Source: Bacteroidota bacterium
Lineage (GTDB): Bacteria; Bacteroidota; Bacteroidia; Flavobacteriales; Schleiferiaceae
NCBI GenBank assembly: GCA_003045865.1
Contig: PZPB01000011.1
Span: 1-56,031, forward strand
DNA: 56,031 bases
Reading direction: 5' to 3'
In this document: positions 24,074 to 33,659 of the stretch, one piece after another
Position numbering within the stretch: the stretch's first letter is position 1
Layout: every line of letters starts with the position of its first letter
Made by a program: the position numbers and the translations under genes
The notes under the pieces: model-generated
The model's database searches: none
The model's input: only the letters and a program-made list of their open reading frames with translations
Told to the model about the DNA's origin: nothing

Positions 24074-25342
24074 TTACAGATCGAAGCCGATATCTTTTCG
24101 GTATTCTATCCCTTCATAACATATGGCTTTGATTCCGGCATAAGATCGGGACAAAGCCTCTTCTTTGCTGCTTCCTAAAGCACTGATTGCTATTACGCGG
24201 CCACCATTGGTAACAATCTTGTCTTCCAATAATTTGGTGCCGGCATGAAAAGCTAGGACTTCTTTTAATTTATCAAGGCCACTAATTTCCTTCCCCTTCG
24301 GGTAGGCACCTGGGTACCCTTCAGAAACTGCCATTACGGTGGTGGCAAACTCCTCACTAATTTCTAGGTTTTCTTCGGCTAGCCTTCCTTCGGCGGTAGC
24401 TTTAAGATGCTGCAAGAAATCGCTTTTGATTCGTGGCATTACTACTTCTGTTTCAGGGTCACCCATTCTAACGTTGTATTCAATAACCATAGGTTCTCCT
24501 TGTACTTCGATAAGGCCGATAAAAACAAATCCCACGTAAGTGAAGTCTGCCTTATTTAATCCTTTAACCGTTGGTTCAACAATGCGGCCAATTACCTTCT
24601 CCATCATGGTATTATCTACAAAGCTTACGGGCGAAACCGCTCCCATACCGCCTGTATTAGGGCCGGTGTCGCCTTCTCCTATACGTTTGTAGTCTTTGGC
24701 CACCGGCAATACTTTATAGCTCTTACCATCCGTTAAAACGAATACGGAAAACTCCAAACCAGCTAAAAACTCTTCAATTACTAAGGTTTTACTAGCATCG
24801 CCAAACTTGCCGCCTAGCATAGCATCTATCTCTTCTTGCGCTTCCGCTAGATTGTCAATAATTAAAACACCTTTTCCCGCTGCAAGCCCATCTGCCTTGA
24901 GCACATAAGGCGCTTTTAGGGTAGACAGAAAAGCTTTGGCCTCTGCTTCATCACCGCTACTAAAACTGCGATAAGCCGCAGTAGGGATTTGATGTTGAGC
25001 CATAAATTCTTTGGCAAACTTTTTAGAGCCTTCCAATTGAGAAGCCACTTTATCGGGACCAATTATGCCGATGTTTTTCAGCTCAAAATCGTTTTTAAAA
25101 TAGTCTACCACTCCTGCTACTAATGGCGCTTCTGGCCCGACCACTACAAGTTGAATTTTTTGCTCTAGGCAGAAGGATTTTAAACTCGGAAAATCCTCGG
25201 GATTTAGATTTATATTTTCACCTAATTCTGCTGTTCCGGCATTACCCGGTGCAATAAATAATTTTTCCAATAAGTTGCTCTGCGAAATCTTCCAAGACAT
25301 GGCATGCTCGCGTCCTCCGCTGCCTAAAACTAAAACCCTCAT
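24074..25342 (-). CDS. purD: Phosphoribosylamine-glycine ligase (GAR synthetase)
   Basis: A 422-residue ATP-grasp enzyme of purine biosynthesis that joins glycine to phosphoribosylamine. It begins MRVLVLGSGGREHAMSW, followed by LFIAPGNAGTAELGENINLN, VVVGPEAPLVAGVVDYF and the ATP-grasp segments YVLKADGLAAGKGVLII and VIEEFLAGLEFSVFVLTDGK. The core GEGDTGPNTGGMGAVSPVSF and the metal-binding VIEYNVRMGDPETEVV follow. Normal length, single gene, own promoter region upstream; no other pur gene in the window. Confidence 0.97.
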   Translation of the reverse strand: MRVLVLGSGGREHAMSWKISQSNLLEKLFIAPGNAGTAELGENINLNPEDFPSLKSFCLEQKIQLVVVGPEAPLVAGVVDYFKNDFELKNIGIIGPDKVASQLEGSKKFAKEFMAQHQIPTAAYRSFSSGDEAEAKAFLSTLKAPYVLKADGLAAGKGVLIIDNLAEAQEEIDAMLGGKFGDASKTLVIEEFLAGLEFSVFVLTDGKSYKVLPVAKDYKRIGEGDTGPNTGGMGAVSPVSFVDNTMMEKVIGRIVEPTVKGLNKADFTYVGFVFIGLIEVQGEPMVIEYNVRMGDPETEVVMPRIKSDFLQHLKATAEGRLAEENLEISEEFATTVMAVSEGYPGAYPKGKEISGLDKLKEVLAFHAGTKLLEDKIVTNGGRVIAISALGSSKEEALSRSYAGIKAICYEGIEYRKDIGFDL

Positions 25343-25472
25343 AGTGTATTTATATAGCGCAAAACTAAGATTAATATCGGCAGAAGGCTAGCTACTTATC
25401 TTTAAAAAGAAAAGTATAAAAGTGTTTCAGCGACACTCTTTATTAAAAAGGGCTTTCGATTAATAAAAAAAC

Positions 25473-25480
25473 TACTTTTG
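25473..25480 (+). promoter_or_regulatory. Promoter -7 box of gdhA
   Basis: TACTTTTG matches TAnnTTTG, 23 bp before the ATG at 25504. Confidence 0.55.
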
Positions 25481-25488
25481 CAGGATAA

Positions 25489-26859
<1,371 letters not shown>

Positions 26860-26879
26860 GTAAGCCAATCTTAATACGG

Positions 26880-26911
26880 AAAGCCCTCTGCGTAAACAGA
26901 GGGCTTTTTTT
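26880..26911 (+). terminator. Rho-independent terminator of gdhA
   Basis: AAGCCCTCTG, loop CGTAAA, CAGAGGGCTT, followed by a T run. It lies just after the gdhA stop. Confidence 0.93.
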
Positions 26912-27085
26912 ATGGTCAAATGCGATAAATCCCTTAGCTACAAAGATTCTAACCACCCTGCACCTCGGGACAAATCCTCAGGGCGATGAATAGCCACTAA
27001 ATCCTCAATCTAATCCCGCCTGTGCTCCCTGCGAAACCGCCGCGTTCCCAGCCTAACAAAACCACAAACCCCTCAGTCAATTGTT

Positions 27086-27105
27086 AAACGCGATTAGTCG
27101 CGTTT
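27086..27105. repeat. Perfect hairpin AAACGCGA/TCGCGTTT
   Basis: AAACGCGA, spacer TTAG, TCGCGTTT, with no T run on either side, so not a terminator. It recalls small dispersed GC-rich palindromes seen between genes in Bacteroidota. The rest of the 26912-27179 gap holds no gene I can support. Confidence 0.45.
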
Positions 27106-27179
27106 CTACAATAATCCTCTGCCACCCTATCCCTTGGGGTAAATCCTCGGGACAATTAAAACTAGCTGCCGAACGGTCT

Positions 27180-27215
27180 AAAAAACAAAAGCCCCGCACT
27201 TTCGTGCGGGGCTTT
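27180..27215 (-). terminator. Rho-independent terminator of the triple-module gene
   Basis: AAAGCCCCGCAC, loop TTTC, GTGCGGGGCTTT. Read on the minus strand it is followed by a T-rich run complementary to 27180-27190. It lies about 25 bp past the stop at 27241. Confidence 0.9.
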
Positions 27216-27240
27216 CTAATGAGATCTCTCTCATTTACAC

Positions 27241-29469
27241 CTACTCAATTACTATTTTCTCGCTGTGGCTGCTAGAGCCGTTGCTTACATTAATTAGATA
27301 GATACCTTTTGGTAAAGACTGTACATCAATATGATGTAAGCTGTTGTTACCATTAAGGCTTAATACTTCTGCGTGCATTACTTTGCCCGCAAGGTTAATA
27401 ATGCTTAAAGTAGCTTGAGGTGAATCTAAGCTAAGACGTACATCAAAAGAACCGTTAGTAGGGTTAGGGCTAAAGCTAAAAGCGTTTAAGCCTGTATTTT
27501 CAGTCAAACCTATCGTGCCTGCGCCGAACATTACATCATCGATGTAGAATGTTTTTGGTCCACCTTGAGTAGCGCCATCCGTTCCGAAGTTAGGGAATAC
27601 AGATACTACATCATAGGTTTTAGTTAAATCTAAGGCTGGAGTATTCGCAGCATTGTTGGTGAAATCAAAAGTTAAAGTTTCCCAGGCGCCTGCCATAGTA
27701 GTAGTAGCAATAGTTTCTACCGAAATAGCGCCGTCATTGTTGTCTTCTACTTTTAAAAGTACATCAACACCTGCGTCTGGAGACCAAACACGCACAGTCA
27801 TTGTTGTTTCAGTAGCGGTAAAAGGCACTGGATTAGCTAAACCTCCGAAAGATACAGTTACACCAGCCCAAGTTTGAGCATTACCTTCTTTCGTAATTTG
27901 CATTACGGTATTTGCCGCATTGGTTGGGTCAGCTAAAATAGTATCCGAAGCACCACCGAAAGCTGCACTTGCATAATTTACTGTGCTATCTTCCCAAGTG
28001 ATAGGTAAGTCAACTTGACTTAAAACAGGACCCGTTCCACCACCAGTACCGAACACAAAATCGTCTGCGTAATAAGTTTTATCACCTGCCGTGTTACCAT
28101 CTGTTCCGAAGTTCGGGAATAAAGAAAGCATATCGTAGGTACTCGCGTAATTGATTACCGCTGTTCCTGGAGCTTCATTTCCTGCGCTAAAATCAAATGT
28201 TAAAGTTTCCCAAGCTCCAGCTTGTGTAGTAGTTGCTAAAGTTTCTACGGTTTTAGTATTATCATTAACGTCTTCTGCTTTAAGCAAGAAAGGAATACCA
28301 GCATCTGGAGACCATACACGAACAGTTATAATATTATCCATAGCGGTAAAAGGAATAGCAGTAGCTAAACCACCAAAAGATACAGTAGTACCAGCCCATG
28401 TTTGTGCGCCTAAAGGCTTGTTAAGAAGCAATACATTATTGGCAGCATTGGTTGGATCAACCACAACGCTATCAGCATTACCACCAAAACTAATAGTAGT
28501 GTAAGCAACAGTAGCATCGTCAAAAGTGATTGGTAAATCTACTTGTGAAAGCATAGTTCCACCAGTACCGAATACCACATCATCAACATAGTAGGTTTTA
28601 TTACCTGCGGTATTTCCATCCGTTCCGAAGTTAGGGAAGACAGAAAGCATATCATAGGTACTAGCATAATTAATTACCGCTGTCCCGGGGGCTTCATTTC
28701 CTGCGCTAAAGTCAAAAGTTAAAGTCTCCCAAGCACCAGCTTGAGTAGTAGTAGCTAAAGTTTCTACCGTTTTAGTATTATCATTAACGTCTTCTGCTTT
28801 AAGCAAGAAAGAGATACCAGAGTCTGGAGACCAAACACGAACAGTGATAATATTATCAGTAGAAGAAAAAGGAATCGCAGTAGCCAAACCACCAGCAGAT
28901 ACAGTAGTACCAGCCCAAGTTTGTGCACCAAGAGGCTTGTTAAGAACTAGAACGTTATTTGCTGCATTAGTAGGATCTGGAGCAATGCTATCTACATTAC
29001 CACCAAAACTTATCGTGGTGTAAGCTACAGTTGGATCATCAAAGGTAATTGGCAAAGCCACTTGAGTTCCCGTTCCGCCGCCTGTTCCGCAGGTAGCACA
29101 TTGTTCCCAGCAAACTACACCTAAAGTAGTATCACCACTGAAGGTAAGAATACGATTGGTGAAGCCAGAAGTAGTAATGGTGCAAGGAGATCCAGAAGTT
29201 AAGTTTTCCTGAGCCGTCCAGCCATCTAAAGTAAATTTGTATTCAATAGTACCAGCGGTTAAAGGAAGAGATACCTCCCAAATGCCGTCACTATTTGCGT
29301 CCGTCATTGGATTACAAGCGCCACACCACGAATTAAATGTCCCATTAACATTAGCTGTGGTGAAACTTCCAGTATAGTTGTTCAAATCAACCTGGAAGGT
29401 TACAGTGTCCGTTTGAGCCTGCAAAAAGCCAAAAGACACCATTAAAAAGAGTAGAGTAAATTTTCTCAT
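27241..29469 (-). CDS. T9SS-secreted protein with three glucan-binding-like modules
   Basis: A 742-residue protein. Signal peptide 1-18 (LLFLMVSFGFLQAQ). Residues 20-130 form a CBM20/48-like sandwich (VTFQVDLNNYTGSFTTANVN, DSDGIWE-type loop DANSDGIWEVSLPL). Three copies of a module of about 160 residues follow (about 138-300, 313-470, 487-645), each running from LPITFDD or LPITWED through AQTWAG, TVRVWSPD, WETLTFDF and FPNFGTDG to YYVDDVVFG-type ends. A T9SS type A sorting domain ends the protein (FSFSPNPTNGSFDVRLS). No catalytic domain is visible. Copies 1 and 2 are almost identical. The C-terminal module of the PKD lipoprotein at 47048-48415 is homologous, so a beta-glucan-binding role is inferred. 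Confidence 0.85.
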   Translation of the reverse strand: MRKFTLLFLMVSFGFLQAQTDTVTFQVDLNNYTGSFTTANVNGTFNSWCGACNPMTDANSDGIWEVSLPLTAGTIEYKFTLDGWTAQENLTSGSPCTITTSGFTNRILTFSGDTTLGVVCWEQCATCGTGGGTGTQVALPITFDDPTVAYTTISFGGNVDSIAPDPTNAANNVLVLNKPLGAQTWAGTTVSAGGLATAIPFSSTDNIITVRVWSPDSGISFLLKAEDVNDNTKTVETLATTTQAGAWETLTFDFSAGNEAPGTAVINYASTYDMLSVFPNFGTDGNTAGNKTYYVDDVVFGTGGTMLSQVDLPITFDDATVAYTTISFGGNADSVVVDPTNAANNVLLLNKPLGAQTWAGTTVSFGGLATAIPFTAMDNIITVRVWSPDAGIPFLLKAEDVNDNTKTVETLATTTQAGAWETLTFDFSAGNEAPGTAVINYASTYDMLSLFPNFGTDGNTAGDKTYYADDFVFGTGGGTGPVLSQVDLPITWEDSTVNYASAAFGGASDTILADPTNAANTVMQITKEGNAQTWAGVTVSFGGLANPVPFTATETTMTVRVWSPDAGVDVLLKVEDNNDGAISVETIATTTMAGAWETLTFDFTNNAANTPALDLTKTYDVVSVFPNFGTDGATQGGPKTFYIDDVMFGAGTIGLTENTGLNAFSFSPNPTNGSFDVRLSLDSPQATLSIINLAGKVMHAEVLSLNGNNSLHHIDVQSLPKGIYLINVSNGSSSHSEKIVIE

Positions 29470-29489
29470 GTGCTTTAAAATTATTTAGA

Positions 29490-29497
29490 CAAAGTTA
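29490..29497 (-). promoter_or_regulatory. Promoter -7 box of the triple-module gene
   Basis: Minus-strand TAACTTTG matches TAnnTTTG, 20 bp before the ATG at 29469. Confidence 0.5.
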
Positions 29498-29590
29498 TAG
29501 ACTTTTATTCAAAAAAACTATAAGTGAATATAGAAAATATTTTATTACTTGTTAATCAGACATTTAAATAAAGTTGTCGGCGGATTTAAA

Positions 29591-29607
29591 ATAGTACTAG
29601 GTACTAT
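29591..29607. promoter_or_regulatory. Perfect palindrome, candidate operator of the NUDIX regulator
   Basis: ATAGTAC, spacer TAG, GTACTAT. It lies 15-31 bp before the -7 box at 29622, exactly where the -33 element should be, and about 95-110 bp from the divergent promoter. No TTTG -33 element is present there. The position suits autorepression or control of the regulator/PUL operon by the NUDIX factor. Confidence 0.55.
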
Positions 29608-29621
29608 ATCAACTTTTTTTT

Positions 29622-29629
29622 TACTTTTG
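29622..29629 (+). promoter_or_regulatory. Promoter -7 box of the PUL plus-strand operon
   Basis: TACTTTTG matches TAnnTTTG, 27 bp before the ATG at 29657. Confidence 0.55.
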
Positions 29630-29656
29630 AAAAACTAACAGACAAGCCTTCTACAA

Positions 29657-30406
29657 ATGAGCGAAAAAGAATTTCCTCTCCATATACCTAGTAAATATCA
29701 CGTTTCTTATTATCAAATACCCATAGAAAGATTCTTTCAATTTGGCTTTTCGGTAGACTGCGTGGTATTTGGGTGTTTAGATAACACTTTAAAAGTGATG
29801 TTAGTGGAAAGAGGTGTTCAGCCTTATAAAGGCCAATGGGCTTTACCGGGTGACTTAGTTTATCCAAACGAAGAGATCTCAACCGCGGCCGAAAGAGTAC
29901 TAAGAGACCTGACTGGGATTCAAGACATCCCGACTATGGAGCAAACCAAAACTTACGGAAAGGTTGACCGCCACCCAGTAGGCCGAGTATTAACCGTTGG
30001 GCATTACGCCCTAGTTAACCCCGATATATACAATCCTCACGCCTCTTCTTGGGCCGATAATATTCACTGGGTAGATATTGAGGAATTACCCGGACTGGCC
30101 TTTGACCATCAAGAAATTATTGAGGACGCCTTAGAAGCATTGCGCACTGATGCACGTAAAAAGCCCATAGGTTTCGACCTTTTGCCGGAAAAATTTACCC
30201 TGAACGACTTGCAGATTATTTACGAAAGCATTTTCAGTACAAAATTAGATAAAGGAAACTTCAGAAAACGCATGCTAAATATGGGCTTACTAAAAGCCTT
30301 GGAAGAAACCCAAGCTAATGTAGCGCACCGTCCCGCTCGGCTATACTGCTTCGATACAAAATCATACGAAAACCTAAAATCCAAAGATTTCTCCTTCGAG
30401 ATATAA
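29657..30406 (+). CDS. NUDIX-type transcriptional regulator (NrtR/AraR-like)
   Basis: A 249-residue protein. The Nudix-fold domain (about 28-150) includes VDCVVFGCLDNTLKVMLVER, GQWALPGDLVYPNEEISTAA and ERVLRDLTGIQD. The catalytic REUxEExGU core is degraded to RVLRDLTGI, so hydrolase activity is unlikely. The C-terminal winged-helix part is LNDLQIIYESIFSTKLDKGN followed by FRKRMLNMGLLKALEET. This is the architecture of NrtR-like regulators, which in Bacteroidota often control sugar catabolism and sense a sugar or nucleotide-like ligand. It is first in the eight-gene PUL operon and is preceded by a palindrome, so it is probably the PUL regulator. Confidence 0.9.
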   Translation: MSEKEFPLHIPSKYHVSYYQIPIERFFQFGFSVDCVVFGCLDNTLKVMLVERGVQPYKGQWALPGDLVYPNEEISTAAERVLRDLTGIQDIPTMEQTKTYGKVDRHPVGRVLTVGHYALVNPDIYNPHASSWADNIHWVDIEELPGLAFDHQEIIEDALEALRTDARKKPIGFDLLPEKFTLNDLQIIYESIFSTKLDKGNFRKRMLNMGLLKALEETQANVAHRPARLYCFDTKSYENLKSKDFSFEI

Positions 30407-30429
30407 GCCAACCCCAACAAAGCAATTTC

Positions 30430-32064
30430 ATGAACCACCAACAACTCAACTTTTTAGATCACGCAGTCTTAATTGGCTATTTTGCCTTGATCTTAGTGGT
30501 TTCGTTGTACTTAATTTTCAAAGAGAAAAAGACGAGCACCGCCAATGCTTCTTCCGATTACTTTTTAGGAGGCAAAAATCTTTCTTGGTTTGTAATTGGC
30601 GCTTCTCTTTTTGCTTCCAATATTGGCTCTGAGCATCTTGTAGGCCTTGCAGGCGCTGGCGCCGCTGGCGATTTTCCCGCCGCCCAATTTGAAATCCTTG
30701 CTGCCTTTATGCTTTTACTTTTAGGCTGGCTTTTTGTTCCACTTTATTTAAGAAGCGGAGTTTTCACCATGCCGCAGTTTTTAGAAAGACGCTATGGCCC
30801 GTGGGCAAGAAACTACCTTACTTGGGTTTCGATATTAGGATATGTAATCACTAAAATTGCTTTAACCATTACCGCTGGTGGAATCATCTTTACCACTTTG
30901 ATGGGTATAGATTTTTGGACTGGTGCCATCATAGTGGTAGTTGCTACTGGTGTTTACACCATTTTCGGAGGATTAAAAGTGGTGGTTTACACGGATATGA
31001 TTCAGATGTTTATCCTTCTTGGAGGTAGCATTGCCCTTAGCTTTTATGGCCTAGAAGCGCTAGGCGGCTGGAGCGAAATAGAAAGGTTAAGCGCACCAAG
31101 TTATTCTAGCCTGTGGCGGCCTTTAAGCGACCCCGACTTCCCCTGGACTGGTATTCTCTTTGGCGCGCCCATTCTTGGCGTTTGGTATTGGTGTACCGAT
31201 CAATTTATTGTGCAACGCGTTTTGGCGGCCCGTAATATCGATCAAGCCCGCAAAGGGACCATCTTTGCCGCTTACTTAAAAATGCTTCCACTCTTTATTT
31301 TTGTGGTTCCTGGGCTTATCGCCTATGCTCTATCCGTAAAAGAGGGAGCAAACTTTAGCTTTCCTCAAGAAAATGGCGAAGTTTTATACGATGCCGCCTT
31401 ACCCATGCTAACCATGCAACTTTTACCCGCAGGTTTAAGAGGTTTAGTAGTAGCCGGCTTAATCGCCGCTTTAATGAGTTCCCTCAGTTCTGTTTTTAAT
31501 TCCTGCTCTACCCTATTTACCATAGATGTTTATCAAAGACTGAAACCAGAAACTAGCGAAAAGCAATTGGTAAAAGTGGGTCGTATTGCTACCGGAATCT
31601 TAGTAATTTTAGGCTTGGCCTGGATTCCTCTCCTCGATTTATTAGAAGGTGGGCTCTTTCAAAAACTACAAAGCATCCAATCTTACATTTCACCTCCCAT
31701 TGCTTCGGTATTTTTACTGGGCGTTTTCTCTAAACGCATCACCGCCAAGGGAGCCAAATACGCGCTACTTAGTGGTGCCGTTCTTGGAGCCACTCGTCTT
31801 ATTTTAGAATTAAACAAAACCAACTTACCTGCGAGCTTAAGTTGGTATGTAGATATCAACTTCCTGCATTTCGCACTTCTACTTTTCCTAATATGTACCC
31901 TTGTATTAGTACTGGTAAGTATCAGCGAAAGCGCACCAAATTTTGAAAAAATTAAGTCATTATTATATAGTAAAAGTAACTCCGAGCCCAAGCAAGGCAT
32001 CAACATACTTTTAAGCGTGGTCCTTGTTTTACTTATCGGCGTTCTTTGGATAGTGTTTAGTTAA
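30430..32064 (+). CDS. Sodium:solute symporter (SSS/SGLT-like)
   Basis: A 544-residue polytopic inner-membrane protein with about 13-14 helices. SSS hallmarks are SSDYFLGGKNLSWFVIGASL, FASNIGSEHLVGLAGAGAAG, PLYLRSGVFTMPQFLERRYG, GGLKVVVYTDMIQMFILLGG and LIAALMSSLSSVFNSCSTLF. The SGLT-like GSEH and DQFIVQRVLAARN segments suggest a sugar substrate. It follows the regulator by 23 bp and precedes the MFS gene by 27 bp. Likely import of glucose or a short product of glucan breakdown driven by Na+; exact substrate unknown. Confidence 0.9.
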   Translation: MNHQQLNFLDHAVLIGYFALILVVSLYLIFKEKKTSTANASSDYFLGGKNLSWFVIGASLFASNIGSEHLVGLAGAGAAGDFPAAQFEILAAFMLLLLGWLFVPLYLRSGVFTMPQFLERRYGPWARNYLTWVSILGYVITKIALTITAGGIIFTTLMGIDFWTGAIIVVVATGVYTIFGGLKVVVYTDMIQMFILLGGSIALSFYGLEALGGWSEIERLSAPSYSSLWRPLSDPDFPWTGILFGAPILGVWYWCTDQFIVQRVLAARNIDQARKGTIFAAYLKMLPLFIFVVPGLIAYALSVKEGANFSFPQENGEVLYDAALPMLTMQLLPAGLRGLVVAGLIAALMSSLSSVFNSCSTLFTIDVYQRLKPETSEKQLVKVGRIATGILVILGLAWIPLLDLLEGGLFQKLQSIQSYISPPIASVFLLGVFSKRITAKGAKYALLSGAVLGATRLILELNKTNLPASLSWYVDINFLHFALLLFLICTLVLVLVSISESAPNFEKIKSLLYSKSNSEPKQGINILLSVVLVLLIGVLWIVFS

Positions 32065-32091
32065 AACTGCCTAGCGGCAGAACCAATTTTT

Positions 32092-33657
32092 ATGAAAACA
32101 AATAACAATCTAGTCTCCATAATTGCGCTGATAGTTGCGCTAGGAGGACTTTTAATGGGTTTTGATGCATCCGTTATTTCTGGTGTAGTTAAATTTATCG
32201 AACCCGAGTTTAATCTCAACAAGCTAGAACTGGGTTGGTCGGTCGCTTCGCTTACCCTCACGGCTACACTAGCCATGATGATTGCGGGGCCCATAAGTGA
32301 TAAATTAGGTCGCAGAACCGTATTGCGTTATGCCGCGGCCCTTTATGCTGTTTCCGCAGTTCTTTCGGCTATTGCTCCAAGCTTTGTATTTTTAGTAATT
32401 GCCCGTATGATTGGTGGTTTTGGCGTGGGTGCATCCTTAATTTTAGCGCCGATGTACATTGCGGAAATCGCCCCAAAAGAATTACGCGGACGATTAGTTT
32501 CCTTCAATCAGCTTAACATTGTTATCGGTATTTCTCTCGCTTTCTTCACCAATTACCTTATTCTACAATTGGGTAAAAGCGATGCGAGTTGGGCTTTAAA
32601 CTTAAAGTTAGATGAGTATAATTGGCGCTGGATGCTCGGATTAGAAACCCTTCCGGCCATCTTATATTTCTTCGGACTCTTTTTTGTGCCGCAAAGTCCA
32701 CGTTGGTTAATTATGCACGGCCGCTTTGAAGAAGCCGAAATAATTATGGCCAAAGTAGTAGGCGCCGATGCTGCTAAAATTGAGATCAATCGTATCCAAA
32801 AAAGTATCGAACTGGAAGAAAACAAGGAGGAAGCGAAAATTAAAGACTTATTCCGTCCTGGTCTGCGCCTCGTATTAACCATCGGTATTGTAGTCGCTGT
32901 TTTGCAACAAATTACCGGTATCAACTCGGTATTTTTCTATGCGCCAATGATTTTCGAACAAAGTGGCCTGGGAACTGATGCCTCCTTTATGCAAGCCATT
33001 TTAGTAGGCTTGGTAAACCTCGCTTTTACCGTATTAGCCATTTTATTTATCGACCGCCTTGGTCGTAAACCCCTTTTAAGTTTTGGCGTTGCCGGTATCG
33101 CACTTTCGATGTTTACCTTATCCTATGCCTTTAAAACGGCCGAGTTTTCTGTAAGCCCTGAACTTATCAGCAACTTTGCCGAAAAATTCGATAGCTCTAC
33201 CTTACAAAGTTTAGAGGCAACGGTTTTTACGAGCGAAAATGATTTCACCGCCGCTCTCGCAACCAAAATTGAAGCCGCTACCTTAGAAGAACATCAGGCG
33301 GATATTGTAAAGGGATCGATTCAAATGAACACCACCCTAACTTTATTCTCCATTCTTGCATTTGTGGCCAGTTTTGCGATTTCCATCGGGCCAGTTATGT
33401 GGGTACTCTTTTCTGAGCTTTTCCCCAATAAAATTAGAGGTATTGCCATTTCCTTCGTGGGTTTAATTAACTCCGCCGTCAGCTTTGTAGTGCAATGGAT
33501 TTTCCCTTGGGAATTGGATGTACTAGGCAATTCTTTAACCTTTTTAATTTATGGCCTTTTCGCCGCCTTCGGACTAATCTTTATTATTAAAGTTATCCCC
33601 GAAACCAAAGGTAAATCGCTGGAAGAAATTGAAAAACAACTTGTTACCAAAGACTAA
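32092..33657 (+). CDS. Sugar porter family MFS transporter
   Basis: A 521-residue, 12-helix protein with sugar-porter signatures: GFDASVISGVVKFIEPEFNL, DKLGRRTVLRYAA, PMYIAEIAPKELRGRLVSFN, VPQSPRWLIMHGRFEEAE, DRLGRKPLL and the C-terminal PETKGKSLEEIE. A non-hydrophobic insertion of about 65 residues (FSVSPELISNFAEKFDSSTL onward) lies between two late helices, in a loop. Closest by pattern to XylE/GLUT-type proton-sugar symporters. It is the second transporter in the operon and is followed after 2 bp by GH16. Confidence 0.92.
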   Translation: MKTNNNLVSIIALIVALGGLLMGFDASVISGVVKFIEPEFNLNKLELGWSVASLTLTATLAMMIAGPISDKLGRRTVLRYAAALYAVSAVLSAIAPSFVFLVIARMIGGFGVGASLILAPMYIAEIAPKELRGRLVSFNQLNIVIGISLAFFTNYLILQLGKSDASWALNLKLDEYNWRWMLGLETLPAILYFFGLFFVPQSPRWLIMHGRFEEAEIIMAKVVGADAAKIEINRIQKSIELEENKEEAKIKDLFRPGLRLVLTIGIVVAVLQQITGINSVFFYAPMIFEQSGLGTDASFMQAILVGLVNLAFTVLAILFIDRLGRKPLLSFGVAGIALSMFTLSYAFKTAEFSVSPELISNFAEKFDSSTLQSLEATVFTSENDFTAALATKIEAATLEEHQADIVKGSIQMNTTLTLFSILAFVASFAISIGPVMWVLFSELFPNKIRGIAISFVGLINSAVSFVVQWIFPWELDVLGNSLTFLIYGLFAAFGLIFIIKVIPETKGKSLEEIEKQLVTKD

Positions 33658-33659
33658 TT

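Noticed and set aside
28151-28504. Plus-strand reading frame of 117 codons
   Set aside because: Lies antisense within the repeated modules of the T9SS gene; the same shadow frame recurs in each copy because the coding strand is repetitive.
29657-30406. NUDIX hydrolase (nucleotide pyrophosphatase)
   Set aside because: The catalytic glutamates of the Nudix box are missing and a winged-helix domain follows, so a regulator is more likely.
32553-32924. Minus-strand reading frame of 123 codons
   Set aside because: Antisense shadow of the MFS transporter gene with no homology-like pattern.
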